DNA of 64,000 nucleotides. Source: NBLH01 sp050296515 (GTDB taxonomy: Bacteria > Bacteroidota > Bacteroidia > Bacteroidales > NBLH01). Numbering within the stretch: the first letter of the stretch is position 1; each line of letters begins with the position of its first letter. The notes under the pieces were generated by a model. That model saw nothing but the letters and a program-made list of their open reading frames with translations, ran no database searches and was not told the origin of the DNA. The stretch is taken from contig JBNKRJ010000098.1 in assembly GCA_050296515.1 (NCBI GenBank), forward strand, positions 1 through 64,000, in the 5' to 3' direction. Both the position numbers and the translations under genes were made by a program. Below are positions 53,554 through 62,810 of this stretch, one piece after another.

Positions 53554-54540
53554 ATGAAGTATTTGAGCATTTTTGTTAATGTTTTGTTATTTCTGTCTAT
53601 TTCTATAATTACCTTAGGACAGGAAATTGAAAATGAGAACAACTCCAAAACCACTGAATTACCCAGTGCTGATCCAGTTGAAAGTAAAATTGCAATTGAC
53701 AATCCATTACCATTGATTACAGACTTATCAGGCAGAAACCTTACTCTTACCGGATATATAAAAGGTGGAGCCTCTGGTGGTGCAACTAAATTAAAATCAA
53801 GTTATGGTTATATTGATATTGGGCCAATGAATACAAGTTGGGCACACATTTACACTGATCGCCCAAATTTTATTTTTAATAAACCAGTCTATTCTTACAA
53901 TGGCGTTTTCAGTTCATACAGTAGTGCTAATCTTTATCTAAGAACAAATGGAACTACCAGGATGACTATTCTGAATAGTAATGGATATGTAGGGATAGGA
54001 ACTTCTTCACCTGAATCAAAACTTGAGGTATATAACGGAGATATTATAATCGGTGGGCAATACAAGAAATTCTTAATTCATACACAGTCTTGGACATCTG
54101 CTTCACAAACATTATTTATTATCCCTAAAAATAATGGCAATTGGGATTTTAATAATGATTTTGAGTTTAAAGATAATGGAACTTTTAGCGCTCCATATGT
54201 TGGAATTGGAACAACAAATACGCAGTCCCATAGATTAGCTGTTAATGGTGGCATTCTATGTGAATCTGTTAGAGTTAAAGGTGATGTACCAGCATCTGAC
54301 TATGTTTTTGAAAATAGTTATGAATTAACAGATTTAGAAGAGTTGGAACAGTTTATTAAAAACAATAAGCATTTACCTGAAGTTCCTTCTGCAAAAGAGT
54401 TTAAAGATAATGGTTACAAACTAGGAGAAATGGATGATATTTTGCTCAGAAAAGTTGAAGAACTTACACTTTACCTAATAAATCAGGAAAAGAAAATTAA
54501 ACAATTGGAGAATGAAATTGAAGAATTAAAGAAAAACTAA
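53554..54540 (+). CDS. Secreted tail-fibre-like repeat protein
   Basis: A 328-residue protein with a signal peptide (VLLFLSISIITLGQ). The mature part is a chain of short beta motifs common in phage-fibre-like Bacteroidetes proteins: GYVGIGTSSPESKLEVYNGDI, APYVGIGTTNTQSHRLAVNGG. It ends in the standard tail DYVFENSYELTDLEELEQFI, NNKHLPEVPSAKEF, GYKLGEMDDILLRKVEELTLY and a coiled coil. It is probably a surface trimer. The next gene starts 4 bp after its stop, so it is cotranscribed with the protease module. Confidence 0.85.
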   Translation: MKYLSIFVNVLLFLSISIITLGQEIENENNSKTTELPSADPVESKIAIDNPLPLITDLSGRNLTLTGYIKGGASGGATKLKSSYGYIDIGPMNTSWAHIYTDRPNFIFNKPVYSYNGVFSSYSSANLYLRTNGTTRMTILNSNGYVGIGTSSPESKLEVYNGDIIIGGQYKKFLIHTQSWTSASQTLFIIPKNNGNWDFNNDFEFKDNGTFSAPYVGIGTTNTQSHRLAVNGGILCESVRVKGDVPASDYVFENSYELTDLEELEQFIKNNKHLPEVPSAKEFKDNGYKLGEMDDILLRKVEELTLYLINQEKKIKQLENEIEELKKN

Positions 54541-54544
54541 GGCT

Positions 54545-55260
54545 ATGAAAAAAGTTTTATTTAGTTTAATTCTGTTGCTTGCAATAGTTGTAAGCAGCAC
54601 TGCCCAGTTTGAGCATAATAAAGATGGTGAGATTATTCCATTTTCATTAAGTGAAAAGTACAAACATCTGTTTGATACATCAAAAATTAAGACCTTAGAG
54701 TTACCATCATATAATAATGATTCCTTATTTTGGGAAGCTAACTTTGAGTCTTGGTATATACAAAATAAGCCTAGGAATATTGTATCAGATAATCATATAA
54801 TCAAAAAGAATATAAATTTAAAAAAGCTTGCACAAAGCTATAAGCTGGGTAATGGAACTGTTTGGTTATTGAAAATAGAAAGCCAAACAGCAGAGGCATT
54901 AAGTGTGTTTTTTGAAGAATTTGAATTTCCTGATGGAGCACTTTTTTCTTATTACTCTAAAGAAACGGAATTGGAACCTATTGTTGTAACCAAAAGTAGC
55001 TGGGATGAGGAACAGCCTGCAACCAGGTATTGGAAACTTGTACGCTCAAACAATATGATTATTGAATACTTTGAGCCAAATGGGATATCTTCAACACCAA
55101 ATATAAAAATCTCTAAAATTAATTATCATTTTTACAGCATTAAAAAAAAAAATTACCTCAAAGACGCTCCCAAATCACTTAAAAAAAAGTATCCCAACTT
55201 CGACTTTGAAAAAGGCTGCTTCAGGAGATAATTGCCAATATGATTTAGTTTGTTCGGGAA
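54545..55260 (+). pseudogene. Broken N-terminal duplicate of the adjacent protease
   Basis: The frame from 54545 codes for 228 residues with a signal peptide and stops at 55229-55231. It matches residues 1 to about 230 of the protease at 55295 throughout (SSTAQFEHNKDGEI, FSLSEKYKHL, DTSKIKTLELPSYNNDSLFWEANFE). In the 11-A tract at 55142-55152 it has one A more than the copy's 10-A tract, and so reads into a stop. The other frame still encodes DNCQYDLVCSGNN up to about 55260, where homology ends. There is no catalytic domain. Confidence 0.78.
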
Positions 55261-55278
55261 ATAATTTAATACTAGAAC

Positions 55279-55323
55279 TATTAACCACAATTTTATGAAA
55301 ATACTATTATTAACCACAATTTT
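55279..55323 (+). repeat. 16-bp direct repeat at the duplication junction
   Basis: TATTAACCACAATTTT occurs at 55279-55294 and again at 55308-55323, the second inside the first codons of the protease gene. It marks the join between the broken copy and the intact one. Confidence 0.7.
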
Positions 55324-57739
55324 TATACTTATAATAGCTGTAAGCAGCACCGCCCAGTTTGAGCATAATAAAGATGGTGAAATTGTACCTTTTTCATTAA
55401 GTGAAAAGTACAAACATTTGATTGATACATCAAAAATTAAGACTTTAGAGTTGCCATCGTATAATAATGATTCCTTATTCTGGGAAGCAAATTTTGAACG
55501 CTGGTATATTCAAAAAAAACCTATGAATAATTCCAAAAGTGCCTTTACTATTAAAGAGAATCTAAATGTTAAACAATTTGCAAATACTTATAAATTACCA
55601 GTTGGAACAGTTTGGATCTTTAAAATAGAAAGTAGTACTGCAGAAGCAATAAGTGTGATTTTTAAAGAATTTGAATTTCCGGAAGGATCACTATTATCAT
55701 TTTATTCCGAAAAAGATAATTATAAAATAACAACGTATGACAAGAAAAACTGGGATAATACACAATTAGCTACAAGATATTGGAAGCGTGTTGTTTCTGG
55801 TACTATGACAATTGAGTATTTTGAACCAAATGGATTGTCTTCAAAACCTGTACTTATACTTAAAAAGATTTTTTATCATTTTGAGGGTAAAAAAAAAATT
55901 TCCTTAAAGATGCTCCCGAATCACTTAAAAAAAAGTATCCCAACTTCGACTTTGAAAAAGGCTGCTTTAGAAGATGATTGCCAGTATGATTTGGTTTGTT
56001 CAGGAGTTCCTGATTTCCTTGATGAATCACAATCAATTTGTCAAATATCGATATCTTACATGCCAAAAGACGATGATACTCCTGATACCAAAAAAGCTAC
56101 GGGAGTTTTTATAAACAAAGGTGGAAACTATAACGAAACTGACAAACCTTATATTTTAACTGCCGGTCATTCTTTTCATATACCAAATTCAACGATTCCC
56201 ATTGATTTTAGTAAAGGTTATGAGTTCATGGATATTTACATAAAAAAGCAGAACAAAGGCTGTAATGTTCCTTATGAATATACTGTTGGAACATTAATGC
56301 CTAATTCAACTCAGTTTAAAGTTGTAAAGTTGGGCAGCTCTTATAATCATGAAGTAGATAATTCCAGCTATGTAGCTAACCAGGATTACGCAATTATGCA
56401 GGCACCTGGAACGGTAAAAGATTATGCGCAACATAAAATATTATATGCCGGATGGGCATCCATTGTTTATTATAGCCAAAAAAACTGGGTAAGTATTGGT
56501 CACCCCGAAGGAAGTCCCCAAAAGATATTTGTTGATGAGGGGGAAGCTTTGGATGGTGACACCTATTTTGGACTCTTTTTTGACAAGGGACTTTCAAGAC
56601 CCGGAACGTCAGGGGCACCAGTATTTAACAATAAGCGACAAGTCGTAGGCTGGATCTGTTCAGGAGATACAACGAATACATGTGCCAATGTTGGTTCTAA
56701 CAACCTTCAAAACATGACAAAATGTGGTGAATTGCGTGATATTCATTACGAAATATCTCAATACATCGATCCCAACTTTTTGTATGTTGCATCAGCCTAT
56801 ACTGCCCCAATTCCTGGCGTACCAGATCATTGTAAAAACTGTGTAAAAGATGCTGATAAAGGGGAAACCGATATTGATTGTGGTGGCCCCTGCCTGCCAT
56901 GTGGAATAGCGGAGAAAAAGACAATCAACTCAATGTCTGATATGAGTAAAAAAGTAAGGGCAAGGTATCAGTTGGAAGTGAGCCCGTTAAGTGGGCAAAA
57001 CATTACATTAAAGGGTGGAACCTACAACTTTACAGCTGGGGAAGAAATTCAGTTTAACAATGGTTTTATTTTGGAGAATGGTGTGGATTTTGAAGCCAAG
57101 GTTGACGAAAACCTGAAGTCAGAACCAGAGCAAGGTTGCCAAAAAGTTTGTTTATACCTTCCAAATGCGTTTACCCCAGAAGGTGATGGAATGAATGATG
57201 TATGGGGGTTTAATCAGGCCTATATGACATCTTACAGAGTTAATATATGGGATAGGGATAATAAAACATGGTTTCATTGTGGGAACAGAGAGCTTTCAGC
57301 AAATGAATTCGTCCCAATTTGGAATGGTGAGGGTGCACCAAATGGCGTATATTACGGTTCTATAAGTTATACCGATTGCTATGGCGTTGAAAGAACTCAA
57401 ACATTTTTCATTCATTTATTTGGATCTTCCAATAAAGCTGCACCCGCAAATAGTGAATCAAGCAAAAGGCCAGATACAGAAGTTGTTAATGACAACTTTA
57501 ATTTTCTCCCTAATTTAAATGTATATCCTAATCCAACAAATGGTAAAGTTATGATAGACTATTCATCACCTGAAGGAAAGTATGAATACACTATACTTAA
57601 TCAAGGCGGTAAAACAATTATTCAGGATTGTGGAAAAGATAGATTAGAACTAGACCTTTCTGATTATACACCAGGTATGTATATTTTAAGGATAAAAGTG
57701 GGTAATGAATATCAGGTAAGGAAGATAATAAAACGATAG
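55295..57739 (+). CDS. T9SS-secreted trypsin-like serine protease
   Basis: An 814-residue protein. After a signal peptide and a propeptide-like region (to about residue 225) lies a chymotrypsin-fold domain like lysyl endopeptidases: Cys-rich DDCQYDLVC, His292 in ILTAGHSF, Asp364 in NQDYAIMQ and Ser439 in GTSGAPVFNNK. It is followed by a GETDIDCGGPCLPC repeat, a three-part beta domain, a PNAFTPEGDGMND block (gliding/CTD-B-like), and a final type A sorting domain (VYPNPTNGKVMI to GMYILRIKVG). Residues about 200-222 are read in a frame shifted relative to the broken duplicate. It would cleave proteins outside the cell. Confidence 0.88.
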   Translation: MKILLLTTIFILIIAVSSTAQFEHNKDGEIVPFSLSEKYKHLIDTSKIKTLELPSYNNDSLFWEANFERWYIQKKPMNNSKSAFTIKENLNVKQFANTYKLPVGTVWIFKIESSTAEAISVIFKEFEFPEGSLLSFYSEKDNYKITTYDKKNWDNTQLATRYWKRVVSGTMTIEYFEPNGLSSKPVLILKKIFYHFEGKKKISLKMLPNHLKKSIPTSTLKKAALEDDCQYDLVCSGVPDFLDESQSICQISISYMPKDDDTPDTKKATGVFINKGGNYNETDKPYILTAGHSFHIPNSTIPIDFSKGYEFMDIYIKKQNKGCNVPYEYTVGTLMPNSTQFKVVKLGSSYNHEVDNSSYVANQDYAIMQAPGTVKDYAQHKILYAGWASIVYYSQKNWVSIGHPEGSPQKIFVDEGEALDGDTYFGLFFDKGLSRPGTSGAPVFNNKRQVVGWICSGDTTNTCANVGSNNLQNMTKCGELRDIHYEISQYIDPNFLYVASAYTAPIPGVPDHCKNCVKDADKGETDIDCGGPCLPCGIAEKKTINSMSDMSKKVRARYQLEVSPLSGQNITLKGGTYNFTAGEEIQFNNGFILENGVDFEAKVDENLKSEPEQGCQKVCLYLPNAFTPEGDGMNDVWGFNQAYMTSYRVNIWDRDNKTWFHCGNRELSANEFVPIWNGEGAPNGVYYGSISYTDCYGVERTQTFFIHLFGSSNKAAPANSESSKRPDTEVVNDNFNFLPNLNVYPNPTNGKVMIDYSSPEGKYEYTILNQGGKTIIQDCGKDRLELDLSDYTPGMYILRIKVGNEYQVRKIIKR

Positions 57740-57745
57740 TGCTAT

Positions 57746-57790
57746 AATCCGTCGGGTAACTGCAAATGATATATTTTGGCTCGACGGATT
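57746..57790 (+). terminator. Probable terminator of the protease gene
   Basis: The 9-bp stem AATCCGTCG / CGACGGATT (57746-57754 with 57782-57790) has a 27-nt loop followed by TTT. It begins 7 bp past the protease stop; the large loop makes it a weak call. Confidence 0.5.
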
Positions 57791-57973
57791 TTAATAAAAT
57801 TATTTGGTGAAATTTTACTCGGATCATCTATTTACAAAACGTCTTTTAATTGAATAGTTAAGTAAGACCGTCATTTCAATATTAAATTTTGTATTAAAAT
57901 ATGAACGAAACCATTTTGATGTATTAAATGAAAAAAGTTATTCAAATGTATACCTGAAAATTATTGAACAAAT

Positions 57974-58085
57974 CTAGTATCATGTCAAGGCTAATTTATC
58001 AGGTGACAACACCTGACAAGTGCACCAGCCAGGTGTTGTCACCTGGCTAATTACCAGAAATATCATACTTGACTTGACACTAGAC
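57974..58085. repeat. Nested inverted repeat, REP/MITE-like
   Basis: CAGGTGACAACACCTG (58000-58015) and CAGGTGTTGTCACCTG (58030-58045) are exact reverse complements, and each is itself a near palindrome (CAGGTG-N4-CACCTG). Outer arms CTAGT-ATCAT-GTCAAG near 57974 and CTTGACACTAG near 58073 extend the symmetry imperfectly, with GCTAATT between on both sides. The 112-bp whole looks like a dispersed structured repeat. The rest of 57740-58190 is AT-rich with no gene recognised. Confidence 0.68.
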
Positions 58086-58190
58086 TCCTGTCACGCGAAG
58101 AGATTCGCATGACATAACTTGCATGATTTATGCAAACCATTATTATTGTTTAATAGCAAAGAATTTTTTAATAGACATTAAATGATTGTT

Positions 58191-58877
58191 ATGAAAAATA
58201 TAATGCTAATTTTCGGGTTTTTCTTGATTATGATAATGACAAGTTGTGTTGTATATCATCCACAGACTGCAGATATTCCTTTAATCAATAAAAAAAATGA
58301 TTTAAGGGTTGATGTAGGAGTTTCGATAGTTCCTAGTGCCCATGCTACCATTTCTTATGGGTTGACAGAAAAAATTGCCATTCAGGGATTTGGAAGCATA
58401 GGTTCAGATGAAAAGAATTATTTTCAGGTAGCAACAGGCATCTTTAAAGGCAAAGAAAATAGCAGAGTATTAGAATTATACGGTGGATTTGGCTATGGCT
58501 ATGGAAATGCCTTTAAGGATGCTAATGGAGGACATTTACTAGGTGATTATCAATTGTATTTCGGGCAATTAAATTATGGGAAGGTTGCCAGTGAATCATC
58601 TAATTTCGAAATTGGATTTGGGTTTAAAACAGGGTATTTGTATTCGAAGCTTAACGATGAAAATTACTATGACTGGATTTCTGAGGCAGGTCCTTACAAA
58701 ACTTATTATGATGAAAGTATATTATTTGAACCAACCGGGTTTATTCGGCTTGGAGGAAACAAATTAAAATTTAGTTTAAAATTAGGAGGAACACTAATAT
58801 ATAAGTTCACTAATACAGATAAATATTTGCCATATAGTTTCATAAACCTTGGATTTGGAATAAATTACAGATTATGA
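58191..58877 (+). CDS. Outer-membrane beta-barrel lipoprotein
   Basis: A 228-residue protein from the ATG at 58191 (an ATG three codons upstream at 58182 is possible). The signal NIMLIFGFFLIMIMTSC has a lipobox-like MTSC. The rest shows alternating beta strands with Gly and aromatic residues (VDVGVSIVPSAHATISYGLTEKIAIQGFGSIG, LELYGGFGYGYGN, LKFSLKLGGTLIYKF in sequence) and a C-terminal aromatic strand FINLGFGINYRL. It is therefore a small barrel of about eight to ten strands. The function is unknown. Confidence 0.8.
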   Translation: MKNIMLIFGFFLIMIMTSCVVYHPQTADIPLINKKNDLRVDVGVSIVPSAHATISYGLTEKIAIQGFGSIGSDEKNYFQVATGIFKGKENSRVLELYGGFGYGYGNAFKDANGGHLLGDYQLYFGQLNYGKVASESSNFEIGFGFKTGYLYSKLNDENYYDWISEAGPYKTYYDESILFEPTGFIRLGGNKLKFSLKLGGTLIYKFTNTDKYLPYSFINLGFGINYRL

Positions 58878-58947
58878 TGAAAGCACTTGTTATCCAGAAT
58901 TAAAGACAAATTTGTTTATTCATTTGGCACAATAGTTTCCATTTAAT

Positions 58948-61101
58948 TCAACTTTTTCTTCTAGGCTTTATTAAATAGAAAAATATAAGCAGGTATATTA
59001 TCAGCGAAATAAAAAATGATATTTTTAGAATTGGCAAAGGCGAGAAATAGAAGTCGATTTTGCCTGAATAATTTGAAGGGATTTCAACCCCCATAATTCC
59101 ATCATTTATTTTATATATATCAACTTGCTTACCGTTAATCTTTGCTTTCCAGAAATGGTGATAATTTTGGGAAAGTGCAACAAAAGATTTATTTGGAATA
59201 GGGTTTTCCACTTCTACAGTAAAACTGTTATAGCCAATTTCTGCATTAATAATTTTAGTCTCTTTTTGAGCATGTATTCCATTTGGTAAATTCCATCCGG
59301 TATTTGGTTCTGGAATTTGATTTTCAGGACTATTTATCTCATTATATGGAATAAAAAATATTGGGTTTTCGATAATGAAATTTAGTCCATTATTATCGAT
59401 TATCTCTAAAAAGCTTTTAGAGCGAGTTGGATTTACTCCTTCGTAATGAGGCGTTTTGCTAAAAGTGGATTTATTTCTCCATAGAGCATCAATATGTATA
59501 TCGCCTTCCTTTATTTTTTTTAGAGGAATAGTTGTTGGTTCCTGATTAATTTCATTTGGTAATTTCTTAAAACCTTCAATATGATCTTTGAGTCGGAATT
59601 TATTTATGAATGTAGTGGGGATACTTAATTGAAACATTATAAAAACATCTAAGCTAACAAGCACCATTAAAAGTTTCGCTTGATTCTTCTTTTTCTTTAA
59701 TAATGAATAAAGGTGTATACTTAGTAAAATTATTGTTATTACTCCATTTATAAATATACAAGGATAAATTCCACCACGTGGTAACTCGTTGAGTTTTATT
59801 AAATCAGTAAGGTTCTCTTTTAATCCAACTAATGAGCTTTGTGTAAGAGCAAATATCGTAGATACAGCAAAAAGGAAGAGTGTAATAAATAATAGTACTT
59901 TGTAGTTTTTGGTTTCGAGTTTTTTTTTAGATAGCATGGTTTCTAACCCTATTCCAGCAGCTATTATAAACCATAGTATAACATATCCTCTGAAAAAACC
60001 AGGTATTTTGAAATAGCCAAAGCCTGGGAGATGATACAAAGCTTTAAATATTGGCAGGTAATCGCCCGCAGCAATGGTCAAGAAAAAAATACCCAATCCT
60101 GTAAACAACCATATTCTTTTATTTTTTAAACTCAATAATGAAAATACAAGGATTATCACAAGGAAGATGCTGAAATAAGCATTTCTAAGCGAAGTAACTG
60201 TGGTGCCAAATATATCAGATTCACCATTAACAGAGTATGGGAAAAAGAAAGAAATATATTCCGCAAAATCAAATGAGCCATCTATAAGAAGACCATTATA
60301 AGCCAGTTTGGCTGTTCTACTAAAATAAGGGAAGAAATCAATAAAGCTTATAATGAAAGGCAGAGTTAGCAAAATACATACTACAACCATAAGTAAATAT
60401 CCGCAGACGAATTTTTTGCTTAATTCGCCAGCTTTTGCATGTTTAAAGAAGTTATAAGCTACAATAATAACAAGAATATAAATCAAAATAATTGTGTAAG
60501 CAGGACTTGCAGAAGTAATATTTAAAGCAATAAATAAAGCAGCAAACAATGCATCTCTATAATTTTGGTTTCTGTTAAACTTAGTAATGTAATATAAAAT
60601 CCACGGAAGCCAGACATATCCCATGATAAATACCATTATCTGGTTATTATCTACCATGAAGCCTGACAAAGTATAAACCACGGAAACAATATATCTGACC
60701 TCTGCTTTTTCAATAAATAGTTCTGAAAACTTGTAGATTCCAATGGCACAAATAATAAAGTAAATAACAATTTCAGCAACCAATGAAACGGTTGTATATT
60801 TCCCAAATAGCATTAAAAACCAAACAATTGGATTCCACATGCCATTTTGCATATCAGAGTAGGCAGGATAACCCAGTTTCATATACGGATTCCACCAAGG
60901 TCCTTGTCCATTCCATATATTATCACTAATAAAGTATTTATAGGGTAAATAGCAATCAAGGTTATCCCATTTTGGAATAAACTGAAAAAATGAAAATGGC
61001 CAAATTGCTAAAAGAACGACTGCAATGAGGAGTAGGAGGTGAGAGTTCTTTTTCATAACTGTTTGCTTGTACAATGACTTGAATTTGTATTTAGATTGCA
61101 A
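58948..61101 (-). CDS. YfhO-like polytopic membrane protein
   Basis: A 717-residue protein with about twelve membrane helices in the first 470 residues and one at the C-terminus. Features match the YfhO family: an early WDNLDCYLPYKYFISDNI with acidic residues near the membrane, WNGQGPWWNPYMKLGYPAYSDM, and a large C-terminal extracytoplasmic domain. YfhO relatives are linked to envelope glycosylation, such as lipoteichoic acid modification in Firmicutes. Here a lipid-linked glycosyl transfer role is plausible but unproven. It is divergent from the kinase gene. Confidence 0.82.
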   Translation of the reverse strand: MQSKYKFKSLYKQTVMKKNSHLLLLIAVVLLAIWPFSFFQFIPKWDNLDCYLPYKYFISDNIWNGQGPWWNPYMKLGYPAYSDMQNGMWNPIVWFLMLFGKYTTVSLVAEIVIYFIICAIGIYKFSELFIEKAEVRYIVSVVYTLSGFMVDNNQIMVFIMGYVWLPWILYYITKFNRNQNYRDALFAALFIALNITSASPAYTIILIYILVIIVAYNFFKHAKAGELSKKFVCGYLLMVVVCILLTLPFIISFIDFFPYFSRTAKLAYNGLLIDGSFDFAEYISFFFPYSVNGESDIFGTTVTSLRNAYFSIFLVIILVFSLLSLKNKRIWLFTGLGIFFLTIAAGDYLPIFKALYHLPGFGYFKIPGFFRGYVILWFIIAAGIGLETMLSKKKLETKNYKVLLFITLFLFAVSTIFALTQSSLVGLKENLTDLIKLNELPRGGIYPCIFINGVITIILLSIHLYSLLKKKKNQAKLLMVLVSLDVFIMFQLSIPTTFINKFRLKDHIEGFKKLPNEINQEPTTIPLKKIKEGDIHIDALWRNKSTFSKTPHYEGVNPTRSKSFLEIIDNNGLNFIIENPIFFIPYNEINSPENQIPEPNTGWNLPNGIHAQKETKIINAEIGYNSFTVEVENPIPNKSFVALSQNYHHFWKAKINGKQVDIYKINDGIMGVEIPSNYSGKIDFYFSPLPILKISFFISLIIYLLIFFYLIKPRRKS

Positions 61102-61266
61102 TTATATCTATAATTTCTTAATAAGGTTACTCTAAGAAAATGAAATAACCCATTCCATTATCATTTTTCTCTATTTATTCGTATAATTGTACTTATTAGT
61201 TGAGAGTTAAACAATTGATTGGGGAAAACTAACAATAAATCAAAACAAATTTTGATTTATCATCAA

Positions 61267-62733
61267 ATGAATTCATTGGGGGAGAATATAGATATTGATA
61301 AGCAACTATTTAGGGATGAGGCTTATCGTGGTGAACGGACATCGTTGATGTTTAGGTGGATTCTTGTTGCGGTTGTAATGGCTTTCATCCTGGTCACTTT
61401 TCTAAGAGGGGACAAACACGAAGCTATACTATCCTTTATTCCGGCTGGTATCTTCTTATTTTATAATCTCTACCTAACTTTTCACCTTCGAAAAAATAAG
61501 AACTTTTATTTTTTAAGGTATTTTTCTGTAAGTATTGATATTATTGCCCTCACCATTCATATCTACATTAATTCTCATTATTTTTCACCAATAGCAGTAT
61601 CAACAACTGCTTCCATTTTTATTTATCCTGTTTTAATGTTTTTATCTGTGCTTAGGTACGATAAAAAGTTGATTATTTATGCCACTTTTTTAACCATTAC
61701 TGTCATAAATATAAATTACTTTGTTCAATTTAACGACATTGCTCCTGACTTAATGAGCCAGGTAATTTCTTCAGACCCAATGGGGCAATTATATAAATCG
61801 GCCTATTTACTATTACTTGGAGTTTTTTTCCTGAAGGTACCTGAATTACTAAAGCGTTCCATTTCTCGACAAAAAGGTGCTTTGGAAGAGCGAAACGAAT
61901 ACATACTTAATTTATTGTTGGAAAAAAAGGAAAAGGAGCTATTAAAAAATAGCTTCAACGAATTATCTGCTTTGCATGACGAATTAAAAGAAAAAAGTAA
62001 TAAAATAGAAGAACAAAACGAAAAATTGAATGAACTGGTAAAAACCAAAGATAAACTAATATCATTTATCAGTCATGATTTAAAGAATTCGTTTTCGACC
62101 ATGGCTTCAATAATTGAAACCAGCAAAGAAAATATTGGAGCGATGGATACCGAAGATTTTGTTCAGGCAATGGATATTCTTTATAATCATTCTGTTAACA
62201 ACCATATTTTGTTTGAAAACCTTTTGCAATGGGCAAAGCTTCAAAGAGGGCAACTTCCATTAAACAAAGAAAAAATTAATTTGCATGAGTTTTGCTTAAA
62301 GTCATACAAAACAAATAAAGAGCAATTGGATGCAAAAGAACTTCAATTTAATGTAGATATTCCAGATGATGTTTTCGTTTTTTCGGATAGGACAATGCTC
62401 TGTAGTGTCTGCAACAATCTAATAGGAAATGCAGTAAAATTTACGCATAGAGGAGGGGGTATTTCAATAAAAGCAAAAGTAGTCTCTGATAAAATTTCAA
62501 TATCTATTGAAGACACAGGTATTGGAATAAGTAATGAAAGATTACCAGAAATTTTTAGTATTACTAAATCCACAAAGGGAACCGAAGGAGAAAAGGGGAG
62601 TGGCTTTGGACTTATTTTGTGCCAGGAATTAATTAACAGGAATGGTGGAGAAATTACTGTGAAAAGTGTATTAGGTAAAGGCACTTGTTTTACAATTATA
62701 TTGCCTGGCGGAAGCACTACATCTCAAAAGTAA
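61267..62733 (+). CDS. Membrane-bound sensor histidine kinase
   Basis: A 488-residue kinase from the ATG at 61267; the frame is open from a TTG at 61219, but the ATG is preferred. Six membrane helices lie in about residues 30-200, followed by a coiled coil (about 205-262, KKEKELLKNSFNELSALHDELKEK). The HisKA box is FISHDLKNSFSTMASI with H270, and the HATPase has SIEDTGIGISNERL and GSGFGLILCQEL. There is no extracytoplasmic domain, so it may sense membrane state or a lipophilic signal. No response regulator gene is adjacent. Confidence 0.9.
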   Translation: MNSLGENIDIDKQLFRDEAYRGERTSLMFRWILVAVVMAFILVTFLRGDKHEAILSFIPAGIFLFYNLYLTFHLRKNKNFYFLRYFSVSIDIIALTIHIYINSHYFSPIAVSTTASIFIYPVLMFLSVLRYDKKLIIYATFLTITVININYFVQFNDIAPDLMSQVISSDPMGQLYKSAYLLLLGVFFLKVPELLKRSISRQKGALEERNEYILNLLLEKKEKELLKNSFNELSALHDELKEKSNKIEEQNEKLNELVKTKDKLISFISHDLKNSFSTMASIIETSKENIGAMDTEDFVQAMDILYNHSVNNHILFENLLQWAKLQRGQLPLNKEKINLHEFCLKSYKTNKEQLDAKELQFNVDIPDDVFVFSDRTMLCSVCNNLIGNAVKFTHRGGGISIKAKVVSDKISISIEDTGIGISNERLPEIFSITKSTKGTEGEKGSGFGLILCQELINRNGGEITVKSVLGKGTCFTIILPGGSTTSQK

Positions 62734-62810
62734 TACATCTTTCTGGAGCTGTGAGCACTTATGCTACGAATAAAAATAACTTTTCTATTTTTGCAGCCTA
62801 ATTTTATACT

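Noticed and set aside
53405..58877. Prophage or complete transposon
   Set aside because: The tail-fibre-like protein has a signal peptide and belongs to the common secreted Bacteroidetes type; no integrase, capsid, terminase or transposase gene was found.
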